A stretch of 64,000 bases of DNA from Endomychus coccineus (taxonomy: Eukaryota > Arthropoda > Insecta > Coleoptera > Endomychidae), in assembly GCA_958510875.1 (NCBI GenBank), contig OY294068.1:177785411-177849410 (forward strand). Direction: 5' to 3'. Under the pieces are notes generated by a model that searched no databases, was not told the DNA's origin, and saw only the letters and a list, made by a program, of their open reading frames with translations. Numbering within the stretch: position 1 is the stretch's first letter; the number at the start of each line of letters is the position of its first letter. Both the position numbers and the translations under genes were made by a program. Below, one piece after another: positions 23,317 through 32,800 of the stretch.

Positions 23317-24103
23317 GCTATTGATTTGTTATTGTTACATATTGGAGCATGAACGGAATCCGTAGTTCTAGGAACGTCTTAGTCAGATTCACAATAACTT
23401 CAAAACCACAATTGATATTCAGTTTAAGGAATGTGAAATTCTTTAGATCAAATTCTGCAAATTAAATGAATGTTACTGGGGGTATAATTTCGTCTTAAAC
23501 CGCCTTCATTCCTGCTTATTAAGTGAAAACAGTTTTATATTCAGGGAGTGAACTTTGCTGTTAAGGGAAGAAGCTTCCCACAAAATATCCCTGCAAGTTA
23601 CGTTCTCCAATCCTCTCATTTCGCTGGAAGAGTACACTCCGAAATAACGAGTTTAACACAAATGAATAAGCCGAGACTTCTAAACTACGCCTGGAATAAC
23701 AATTTTGTAGTTGTCGAATACGTGAATGTGAAATGAGTGGACGGAGTGCATAGAGGACGTTATTGACAATTGGAAAAATCGAACAATCGAACAATAGTTG
23801 ACTAATTATGGAATAAATTACAATTTATTGTGAATAATAATTCAAATTCAGCCATGTTTCGAAGCTATTCAATTCAGTAGTTCAAAATAAGGTGGAATTG
23901 ATTCTGCAAAGTTTATTAATTAAGTAGTTTGATATTAGTTTGTTGAAGTTTATGATCAGTTCCGAATAGTTCCATGTCAGTTAATTTGTATTCTATAAAA
24001 TTATCACTGATTTCAAATTAGTATCGTGCATTGAATCGGAATTATCAATATTCCGGAAATAATGATAATTTGCCTTTGTTATCGATGCACAAAAAGATAA
24101 TAG
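23317..24103. other. AT-rich sequence between the two repeat copies, nothing recognised
   Basis: No coding motif, RNA or repeat found. Confidence 0.5.
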
Positions 24104-24580
24104 TCTAGGAGCTAGAGCGATATGGTGGGCCTCACCTTGGCACTACTGTATATTGGTGGACAAAGGTTCAATGTATAATAGCTTTCACAGGACGAATCGT
24201 GTATTGTCGGGCGTTTCCGAACTACAGCAACCTCAAATTTTGGACTTTTTTATTGCACAAACCCTTTCTCGGAGTTGTTGTATATTGAAAAGCATGTAAT
24301 TCTTACACATTTGCCCCTAGTGCCAATGTTTTTTATCGATGCAATTTCTTGGAGTTGGCCAGTTGGTTTAGGAATCTTAATGGAATGCACGAACGCAGTT
24401 TTTAACCTGGTTAAAATGTTTGTTATTATTGCCAGTTGTTGGAAAAACACATGCCAAGCTATTTTTCAAAATTTAATATAACAACTTCTCTTTCTAGTGG
24501 CTTGAATCTGAGCGAATTTCTATTTAATGCCAAACAAAAAACAGACAAATACAAAAAATCGGGTATCCACAAGATTGAAT
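24104..24580. repeat. Dispersed repeat copy B, uninterrupted
   Basis: Counterpart of 22294-23316 without the nested insertions: TAGTCTAGGAGCTAGAGCG is followed after a short spacer by CACCTTGGCACTACTGTATA and continues to about 24580 with many shared words (GAGTTGTTGTATATTGAAAA, AAACAAAAAACAGACAAATA). The copies differ by scattered substitutions. Confidence 0.75.
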
Positions 24581-24602
24581 GACGTTTCAAAGAAGATTAT
24601 TT

Positions 24603-25885
24603 GGGCAATTCTCAATTAAAGGAAACGGTAGAGGGGGGATGGGTCTGCAGAACTTGCAGGGGCAATTTTTTTTTCCGTTTCTACATCGTATTTGCTATAG
24701 CATTTTTTTTTTAAATATTTCGGTGCTTTGGAAAAGCAGTTTAAGAAAGAACTTTTTCGTAGCTACAAATCTAGAGACTTTGTTTTTTTGTAATGTTTGA
24801 AGTTTGTTTTTTAAAACTTTGAATCGACTAAAATGACTGATTTTGATGTAAAATTTCCCAAGCATTCTGATTTTGACAATTTTTCAATCCCACATGATGA
24901 CCCAGAGCCACAGAATTACTAAATTACACTAATTTATTTTCGCTTTCGTTGTTTTGCCTCCTATTTTTTGCACTTTGTTGAATTTTGTGGCTCTGGGTCA
25001 TTATGTGAGATTGAAAAATTGTCAGAATCAGAATGCTTGGGAAATTTTACATCAAAATCAGCCATTTGATCACGATTTTAGTCGATTTAAAGTTTTAAGA
25101 AACAAACTTAAAAAATCACAAAAAAAACGAAGTCTCTAGATTTGCAGCTACGAAAAAGCTTTTTTTCAAACTGCTTTTCCAAAGTACCAAAATATTAGAA
25201 AAAATAATGTTATAACATGTTCTCCATCGAAAATTGTCCAAGGAATCCAAATATTCTACTTACGATTCTAAATTCTGCAACTTTGAGGTCGAAAAAGGTC
25301 AAAAACTGGAAGAAAACTACGTTTACTTGGTTTTTGGCGGAAAACTAATGGTATACTGGAGTGTAAAAACAGTTGGATGACGTTCGTGAACTGTTTTCTT
25401 ATCGTAAAATTTCCCGCTGAATCCGATTCCGAGTTTATATGTCCCAAAAAAAGACTTGTCAGTGACCTGACGACAGATTTTTGTACAGTAATATCGGTTT
25501 TTTGTCGTTTTTTTAGTTTTTTCAATTTTCCGACCTCTAAAACCCATTTGGTCAAAATTTTTTCAAAAATAGCTGCTCACACCGATATGACGCCGTAAAA
25601 AAAAAGGTGTTTCGCCGAAAATCAGCGGCCAATTTTTGATCGGAAATGACTCCTTGGACGTTTATTTACTATAAAATGTCGATTTCTGGGATCAAAAACA
25701 GTTTTTTGGCATTTTCGTTGAAAAAAAACCAAAAAATTGAAACAATCATAGAAAACTTTTTGAAGGGTATTTTAATCTCTAAATGTCGGTTAACGACTTC
25801 AAACACGATGTAGAAACGGAAAAAAATGCCCCGCCAAGATCCGCAGACCAACCCCTTGGCCGTCTCCTTTGATTTAGAATTGCTC
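24603..25885. mobile_element. Foldback element with outer inverted repeats and an internal palindrome
   Basis: Outer arms: 24603-24690 and 25801-25885 are imperfect reverse complements (shared words include TTTCTACATCG, GGTCTGC and GGCAATTCT-like ends). Inside, 24700-24915 and 24982-25200 form a second large inverted repeat around a ~66-bp loop, with shared AGCAGTTT, CTTTTTCGTAGCT and GGCTCTGGGTCAT. The remaining 25200-25800 is unique here and has overlapping short open frames on both strands without recognisable motifs. Non-autonomous foldback DNA transposon is the best description; superfamily unknown. Confidence 0.7.
24700..25200. repeat. Internal palindrome of the foldback element
   Basis: Two arms of about 215 bp diverged by scattered substitutions and small indels around a loop at 24916-24981. 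Single-stranded, it would form a very long hairpin. Confidence 0.8.
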
Positions 25886-25889
25886 ATTT

Positions 25890-26215
25890 CTTCGATAGTA
25901 CATCATCAATCTTCGAACATATTGATATTTCAAATCATAAAATAACAACAGATAATTTTTGAATTCTTCATACTTGCAATAAAGGGAAGACAAATGAATT
26001 GGTTGGAAAGTTTGGAGATTAACAAACTGTGTAAAAACCCCGAATTCAATACACTTAATAGCCAATTGAACCTTAATCTCTCGCCATTACTGAATCTGTG
26101 AACTCATTCATACATAGGTTACCTGATGTTTCAATATTCACTTGATGATGCGTACAATTCGAAACCGGTCATGTTTATTGAAAAATAAAATCTTTTGTGG
26201 AAATAAGACAAAAAG
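25890..26215 (+). pseudogene. Penelope-like element, C-terminal end and 3' UTR
   Basis: A plus-strand frame reads NKGRQMNWLESLEINKL-like (about 25978-26028) and then LNSQLNLNLSPLLNL with a stop near 26100. This is the arrangement that ends the GIY-YIG endonuclease region of Penelope-like retroelements (the KGKxMNxLEELEI...LLNSQ pattern). Upstream residues up to about 25930 are consistent after one frameshift. The 3' region contains a hammerhead-like motif at 26129-26163, AATAAAATC near 26188 and a TTTTGTGGAAATAAG-like end. The reverse transcriptase is not present in this copy; the neighbouring foldback element borders its 5' side. Confidence 0.55.
26129..26163 (+). ncRNA. Hammerhead-ribozyme-like motif (degenerate) in Penelope-like 3' UTR
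   Basis: The string around CTTGATGATGCG...TTCGAAACCGGTC resembles the hammerhead order CUGAUGA, stem II, GAAA, a short palindromic stem III (ACCGGU) and a GUC cleavage triplet. The first core base is U instead of C, and stem II pairs poorly, so this copy is unlikely to cleave. Penelope-like elements are known to carry such ribozymes, which supports the reading. Confidence 0.35.
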
Positions 26216-26451
26216 TTGTTTTATTCCGTTTTATTAGAAAGGATTTCCATAAAGTAAATAGTTCATCACTATCTCTGATCACGTAATTACCATAGCTCGG
26301 CTATTTTTGCGGTCTCACGGCAACGTTATGACATGTATAACAAGTACTGGAGGCATAGACCTTCTATTACATGGACTGCACCTTCCCTACTCTGTGTATA
26401 GCCTATAGCAAGTTGTTTACCGATTTCTGGAGTGATAGGCTTGGGTTACTC
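26216..26451. other. Intergenic sequence, nothing recognised
   Basis: Short spacer between the Penelope-like end and the P-like element; no motif found. Confidence 0.5.
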
Positions 26452-27034
26452 CACGGTCGTACATACAGGTCTGGAAACTCGGGGCTTCCTATGTGAGAAG
26501 TGGGACCGCTAAGCGTCTACTGTTGCGTAGTACCAAAAGACATCACGGGTGACGCAGTAGTCTACGAGTATTCTCTGACAACTGTCAGTTGACTTGTAAA
26601 CACAAGGAATACCTGCGTTTTTAGAAACAAATTACGAAACCGTGCATTGTGCCGAAATGAAAAACGGGATACAAAAGTGTAAAGCGAGAAATTCCTGTTT
26701 TTAAAGTGCAGAAAGATGCGGAAATGCGAAAAAAGTGGATGCTTGCGATTCCGGATAGAAATCGTGTTAACGAGGTCTTTTATATGTGCGAGCATGTATA
26801 ACGAAAAAGGGGAAGTTATTTTTAAGGTGAGTAATACATTTTGACAAGAGTAACAGTTCTATTCCTCTCTCAAATCAGAATACTCAGTAACACTGCTTGC
26901 GATTCCGGAAATAAATCATTTTACCACTTCGATCCAAGCGCTAGCTAGTGGCTGAGCGAGGGACTACGAGTTTGGCGACGCGTAAGAGACCCATGTCAAA
27001 CATACGAGTCACCAGACCTGTATGTACGACCGTG
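26452..27034 (+). mobile_element. P-superfamily-like non-autonomous element with THAP remnant
   Basis: Terminal inverted repeats starting CACGGTCGTACATACAGG: the stretch from 26452 to about 26482 mirrors 27004-27034, perfect for the outermost 23 bp. The flanking octamers GGTTACTC (26444-26451) and GGTTGGTC (27035-27042) agree at six of eight places, compatible with an 8-bp target duplication. Ends beginning CA, 8-bp duplications and a THAP domain inside are the combination known for the P superfamily. At 583 bp it is far too short for a transposase and is read as an internal-deletion derivative. Confidence 0.6.
26632..26830 (+). pseudogene. THAP zinc-finger exon of a P-like transposase, broken
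   Basis: One plus-strand frame reads KPCIVPK, a TGA, then KTGYKSVKREIPVFKVQKDA, EMRKKWMLAIPDRNRVNE and VFYMCEHV. This follows the THAP C2-CH DNA-binding domain (CxxxxC ... PxxxxxRxxWxxAI ... VCxxHF). The TGA stands exactly where the second zinc-binding cysteine is expected (C-x4-C), and the terminal CxxH is CEHV with a following shift. The exon runs into AAGGTGAGTAA at about 26826, a strong splice-donor consensus, as expected if the rest of the transposase lay on a further exon now deleted. The words TGCTTGCGATTCCGG of this exon occur again at 26894, suggesting a local duplication at the deletion point. Confidence 0.6.
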
Positions 27035-27035
27035 G

Positions 27036-27744
27036 GTTGGTCACACTGAGGCACACCTTTCTACTTCTTTAGTCACACTCAGATACACTGAACAAGAAAT
27101 TTTGCGACGTACAGCCATAGAATCACTATAAGGTATACGCGTGTTTATCGATCAATGCGCCCCTACTGAAATAACACATAACTCTCACACACTCTTGGGT
27201 ATGTTTGAACCAGGGTTCTCAAATTGATTGCTCCTCCCTATAATTATTCCGTGAGGCATTTTAATAATACCTTGTAATACCACATTATTTGTTACATTTC
27301 GGTTTTAATAGCTACAAGGAACACATAGCAGATGATAATATGATTGTTTCGAAGTGTTCCGAATTTCGATAAGTTTTTTTAGCTTTTCTACTCCTGAAAA
27401 CTGATCATCTCTACAGTTGTGTAGATCATTCCTGTACGGTTAATTGTAGTTCAATATTAGAAACTCCGAATATAGATAATGTTTTACGCCTTTCAAAATG
27501 ATTAATGTGGAGAAGAATTAGAGGAAGAGTAGTTTTAACAGACCAAACCGATTACACTCCTTTTTAGTCGGATATTGCTTATAGAGAATCATCCGAAGAT
27601 TCTGCAATTTATTGATTACGTTCAAAATAAATTCCCATAATTTGAGGAGCAATTGTCACTAGGTACAATCATGGGTGAAATCCTTTTCAGCTGAAACCAG
27701 TTATATATGAAATGTTGTCTTTTCATTATACAGAAACCTCCCCA
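27036..27744. other. AT-rich sequence, nothing recognised
   Basis: No coding motif or repeat recognised; the left border of the foldback element that follows is approximate. Confidence 0.4.
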
Positions 27745-28990
27745 AATACAAAATTACAACAAAAAAACTGAGAAAATCCATAATTCACATTTTCCCGACT
27801 TCAGAATGACTAAATCAAGTTACATGAAAATATGCTTCTGCTTTACATTCTAGACACTTTTCTAAACATAAACACGCAAAAAACTTCTTTGCGGAAATAT
27901 GTCATTTTCATTTTAGTTCTCTTCATATTCTGAATACTATTCTGAATAAACATATAGAAAAATGATTTTGCGGAAACATATCCCAAACTAACTCAAACTA
28001 ATCTAAATTTCTAAATTAAAAACTGTAAACAATTAAGAAAACGTAAACGTTGAAAAAACTAACATACCAATATTAAATAAATATACAAAATTTCCACAAT
28101 ACTTATTTTGCTCAGCGAAAATTACTGTTTAGAGTTGAACTCTAAGATCACCGTACTCCATTCTACTGGAAATTAATAGTTCAACCATTGAATCTAACCT
28201 AGTGTTCCCCAAATATATATAAAAATTTAACAAACTAACCTGCGATAACATTGTTGCTTGGACTTCCCTGCGCATGTGTATAAGAGGCAGGAATAATCAA
28301 ACAATTACAAAAACATACCTTCGAATAACCTATTAGTACTAACCTAATCTAGAGTTTTCCGAAAATATCTGAAAACTTAGCAACCTAACCTGCGATAAAG
28401 TTGCCGCCTGGACTTTCCTGCGTATGTGTTTAGGGGCCAGTAAAATCTATCGATTACGAAAACCTACCTTCGAATAACCTACGACCTCTAACGTAGCCTA
28501 ATATTCCCAAAAATACATAAAACTTCACAAACTAACCTGCAATAACATTGCCGCTTGGACTTTCCTGCTCATGTGTATACGGGCTAGGGATAATGAAACA
28601 ATTACCACTAATCTATCTGTTTTACTAGCCTAACAATAAGAGAGCTACTATCTCAAAGACATGTGAAAACCTGTCAAATGTTTCTCTACGGGCTTGTTTA
28701 CAAGATCCAATTGCCGAATACAGTTCAAATCATTCTAAATTCTACAATATTTTATCAATAAATAAAAATGATATGTTACCGCAAAAAGTTTTTTGTGTGT
28801 TAGAAAAAAGTCTAGAATGTAAAACAGAAACGTATTTTCATATATCTGGTTTCAGCTATTCTAAAGTCGGAAAAATGTTGCATTTCCGCAGAAGATTTTT
28901 CGAGACTTTCTGTTTGGAAAGGTTTTCAACATTAATTATTTTATTTGGAAATTTGACTTACATTATTTGTTTCAGCTTGCTGGCATAGTT
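27745..28990. mobile_element. Foldback element with three internal tandem units
   Basis: The segment at about 27745-27925 mirrors 28768-28920 and less clearly to 28990; shared words include TTTACATTCTAGAC, a TTTTCCGAC-like block and GCAAAAAACTT. Between the arms lies a three-unit tandem repeat (28192-28625). No coding frame with a motif. The architecture parallels the element at 43950-45209 although the sequence is different. Confidence 0.6.
28192..28625. repeat. Three tandem units of ~148 bp
   Basis: Units are recognised by CTAACCTGCGATAACATTG-like words at about 28236, 28386 and 28533, each followed by TGGACTTYCCTGC and by CATGTGTATA-like words. Spacing is about 150 and 147 bp. Units differ by many substitutions. 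Confidence 0.85.
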
Positions 28991-29654
28991 CATTTCTATT
29001 TCGGGCTTAGATCTCGAATAATGACTAGTACGAACTTTGATGTTTAATTGCGAAAAAACTGATTGCAGTTCACATTACAATGTCTCGGGGCGATTATTAT
29101 CCCCAAGAATGTAGAGCTCAAGTTTCAAGTACCCGAACAACAATTATAGCCTTTCTGAATATGTATGGCTTGGGCAGAATGCTTTCTAGCAAGCCGCAGA
29201 TGCCTGAGGGGAGCGATAAGAGCCTTGCCACAGTCTCTAATTGCACCTACTTGTTGTAGAATTAGAGTTACTGTGTAGTCGGTGTGCACGAGTTAATAAC
29301 CAAGATGAAAAATTTAGATATATTCTGTGATTTATGGTAGCTGCTATCATTAGTCATGTGCATTTTCCTCGCTTGTGGCAAAATTTTTAATAATGTCTAT
29401 CCAATTTGTCTTTTATTCTTTGTAGCCCAGCATTTGTCATTTTCAGATGAATATTTAATGGAACTTATTTATCAAAAATGTATGCCTCTATAGCTGAACT
29501 CGATCACGAGACATCATAAATCTTGTGAGCTACTTAATTTGGAGACATTCTGAATATCCTCTATCTAAACAATCGTTGCAACTCATTATGAGGAATTTGA
29601 TGCAGAATGAACATGCATTTCCTCTCAAATTATTGTTTCAGGCAATTATACCAA
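28991..29654. other. Intergenic sequence, nothing recognised
   Basis: No motif, repeat or RNA recognised. The frame at 29525-29752 overlaps the left arm of the next repeat and is not supported as a gene. Confidence 0.5.
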
Positions 29655-30098
29655 GATATCAAAATTATCTTGGTCAAGGGTGGTTGTGGAATGTAAAACG
29701 TGTATCTTACTTTGAATTTTTGACTATGTTTTGTTGTGTCAGAATCTGTTAAGTCAAATTAATTAATTTAAAGTTTCTAAAAGTGCGAAATTTTGCAATT
29801 TTATACGAATATTATAAAACTCAGGAGTCTCTAGCGCTTTAGACTCCGGGATTTCCACTTGGCCTATCGAAATTAGAAGGTTCGAATTGTATACAAACAC
29901 AATTGCATGAACGCCATACGTCCTATGTAATTAGCTACGAACGTAATCATTTTGACATATGCCTCGAGGAGCTCGCTGCGCGTCAGTAGGTATGAAATTT
30001 GTATGTTATTGATGATGTCAGTGTGACAGTGACATAATTATTTCAAACACACGTTTTAGATTACACAACCACCCTTGACCAAGATAATTTTTGATATC
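29655..30098. mobile_element. MITE-like element, ~444 bp, with ~50-bp inverted repeats
   Basis: 29655-29703 mirrors 30049-30098, including the exact word ATCTTGGTCAAGGGTGGTTG and its complement. The interior has no coding frame with motifs. Target duplication is not clear, so the outer limits could move by a few bases. Confidence 0.75.
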
Positions 30099-31231
30099 CC
30101 GGTAGAAAACTTGCTTTTCGTCAACCGCGGCTTCGGCTCAGCGTTGTAAGTCAATTCTTTGAACAATTAAATATCGTAATAGACATTGAAATATGTGAAT
30201 GGTAAGACCAGGTAATACTACTATGACAGGCGTTTATTATAATGATTAAAAACTAGATTGTGACGTATATCATTCTAACAGACTGCATCGAAATATATAA
30301 TCTGTATTATTTTTCGACCAACCGGAAACGGGTTGGCTACTCTCTTGAAGCAATTAATCGATTCACGCCTTGTCGTTGAGTTAGCGTTCATATGATAACC
30401 TTCGTTCCGGTTGCTATGGTTGAATATTATATTCACGCCCCTTGCTTTCATTACGTTCATCCGTTTCGAGTGACAGTTTGCACTGTTTGTGGATCAGTCA
30501 ATTTTACAAAACCATTACACATTATTTATTTATGAAACATAGGTGAATAATCTCTTGTAGAGGAAGCTGGCAAGCAGTGATGGATATGAAGTATATATGG
30601 AATGCACACCACTAGAAATAAGAGGACTTGAGAAGGTTACTGTAAGTCAATCAAATCAAAAGAAGTATATGAATCGAGTTACAAACAATTTATGGATTGG
30701 GGGATGAAAAATAATGTTAACCCGTCTGCTGAAATTCACGTAACTTGATATAACAATGCAATTATTATCACACGGGAGCTAACATTACTAGGTCAACTCC
30801 ATTGACATAAATGCTTCCAAAATTCAGTTCGCGAGGAGATTTGTCAATTGCGTAGTAATTTGTTTTCTGAATTGATTAGCAATACAACACTTATATTGAT
30901 GTAAGAACAAGCCATAAGATCGTTTAGGCAATACCTTTGATGAAGACATTCCTTGGATTGACAAAATCGTGTGATTGTGATTGTGAGTCGTGTTAAAACC
31001 GCTATGTGGCTCAAACTAGGAGGAACAATTCAACTGGGTATAAAGAACATTATTGTCTTATGAAGAAAAATGATTGTTGAAAATCAGCGTTAGCCGAACA
31101 TATTTTGAATACGGGTTACATCATTTTTCAATTTTAAAACACAATACGGGAAAATATCTAGGTAATTTACAAGGGATGGAAATTTATAAGCGAAGAATAA
31201 TTTAATTTATTGAATTCTCACTTATTTCCCC
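30099..31231. other. AT-rich sequence, nothing recognised
   Basis: No coding motif or RNA. The string CGACCAACCGGAAACGGGTTGG near 30318 is a short imperfect palindrome only. Confidence 0.5.
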
Positions 31232-31395
31232 AGCTGAGGGTTACCCCTTGCATATGTTATTAACCCCTAATAATATTTAAATAGGCATATTTGATTTCTA
31301 ACTTAGTTTAGACTGACGCTGATAGCTGGAAGGTCCCCAGTAATTTGGCAGTATTTTTAGCTGATAAGGGTGAATGTTTCTCATTCGTAGTGTAA
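31232..31395. repeat. Dispersed direct repeat, copy 1
   Basis: Resembles 36022-36200: shared order of TGAGGRTWACCCC, TTATTRACCCC, TTTCTAAYTYAGTTTA and GAAAGGTCC-like words. Diverged; family unknown. Confidence 0.55.
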
Positions 31396-31452
31396 ATGCT
31401 TATAGTTTGCAATACATAGTGCGAGAGAAGGAGCTGCTGTTCAAACAGCAGT

Positions 31453-31464
31453 GGGGGGGGGGGG
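31453..31464. repeat. Run of twelve G
   Basis: An uninterrupted G12 tract in otherwise AT-rich DNA. A mutational or assembly-sensitive homopolymer; no function inferred. Confidence 0.9.
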
Positions 31465-31919
31465 AGGAGTTCGTAATCACATTAGTTGCAGGATTTTACC
31501 TGTAAGTTATTTATGATATGTAGAACCAGCCAGTGTATTGATTTATTGTGACATCGAGAGTATGAGGTCATAAAAGCTGAATGTGTAACAAACAGGGTCA
31601 TGATGAACATTATTTATACTGTAATACCAAAAAATCGTTCAATTAAGACGCGTTAGGATACAACCAAGTCTCTCTAGTTTCAAAAATCTATCATTACTTT
31701 GGTCGTTGTTTCACTAAATTTTGATTTCAATAGATTCCGCATGGAAGTGTCCCCTTTTTCTTTACCTAATCTTCCGTTATGTGAAGGAATTAGGCCCAGT
31801 TATTTGGAAAGTACTCGTACAAAGACGAAAGTTATCTGAATTCATCAGTAACCTGACAACATCCAGCTAAATGTCTCACTTCTCCCAAAATCCTTATTCC
31901 GGATAGAGGAGACTGAAGA

Positions 31920-32800
31920 AATCAAACCCTCACCCAATAACCCCCGGTGAGCTCGTATGGTTCACAGATGGGTTCAAGGTCAGGCCTCTGGGGCAGGAGT
32001 GTACCTAAAAAGGTCGAAGATCACTATCTCAGTGACTCTAGGCATTTGTTGCACGGTTTTTCAGGCGGAGGTCTACACAATATTGACTTGTGCCATAGAA
32101 AACCTGCGGAGAGACTATGTAGATAGGCGCATACATATTTGCACATCTAGGCTTGTCAAAGGATACACTAGCTCAACTAGCCAGGAGAAATAAAGTTTGA
32201 GTCATCTGGAACTCTGGACACAGTGGAGCCAGAAGAAATGAAATGACCGACTCCTTGACCGGGAAAGGGTCGTACAGCGCCCCTGTCAGGCGGGAGTCAA
32301 TGGTGGCGTGAAGGTCTCGTCCTATTGAGTCAACTGAATAAAGAGTGGTCTGAACTGTTACGAGATTCCCCACGCATGAGGCAGGCCAAACTCTTCATCA
32401 AAGAGCCTGTGGCTAGGCTCTCAAAGAATCTCCTTTCTGTGAATAGAAACGAGATCAGAAGGACAAACACCTTCATACCATAGGCGTCGCAGATAACCCT
32501 ATATGTAGGAAATTGAGAGAGGCGGAATAAACTGCCTCTCACATTTTGTTGGAATGCTCAGCTTATCATCCCTCAGACACCGACATTTCGGATAATTCAA
32601 ACTGCTACCAGTAGAACTCATGGAAGCCAGCGCTGGCGAGATCCTGTGGTTTTGGCGGCCCAAAAACCTTCTAGAATAGAATAGGCTCCTGACCATGGGG
32701 CACACAATGAGCTCAACTAAGTGCCCTAAGTGTACTTGGAGGCTAAGCCTCCTACCCTCAAATGATGGTGGTTGAACCCGACAATATAGTTTCCTCAACC
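31920..32800 (+). pseudogene. RNase H-type LINE, RNase H domain to 3' end (relic)
   Basis: Frames in order: LVWFTDGFK (the first RNase H aspartate, about 31955), SGAGVYLKRSKITISVTLG and TVFQAEVYTILTCAIENLRR (FQAE, the second acidic residue), HSGARRNEMTDSL (the H..GxxxNExAD block), then a helix-rich segment, the knuckle region GVADNPICRKLREAE followed after a stop by SHILLECSAY, and an EASAGEILWFW-like end at about 32640. This is the C-terminal half of a Jockey/I-type polyprotein with an RNase H domain. The third acidic residue (usually a D in SDSQAAL) lies in the shortened stretch near 32140. Several stops and frameshifts disable it; reverse transcriptase is absent. Confidence 0.7.

Noticed and set aside
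25268..25555. Lysine-rich frames within the foldback element (95 and 74 codons, both strands open)
   Set aside because: Overlapping, low-complexity, no motif; open frames on both strands of AT-rich repeat DNA are expected by chance.
29870..29895. GGTTCGAATT as a tRNA B-box
   Set aside because: No A-box, acceptor stem or anticodon arm could be folded around it.
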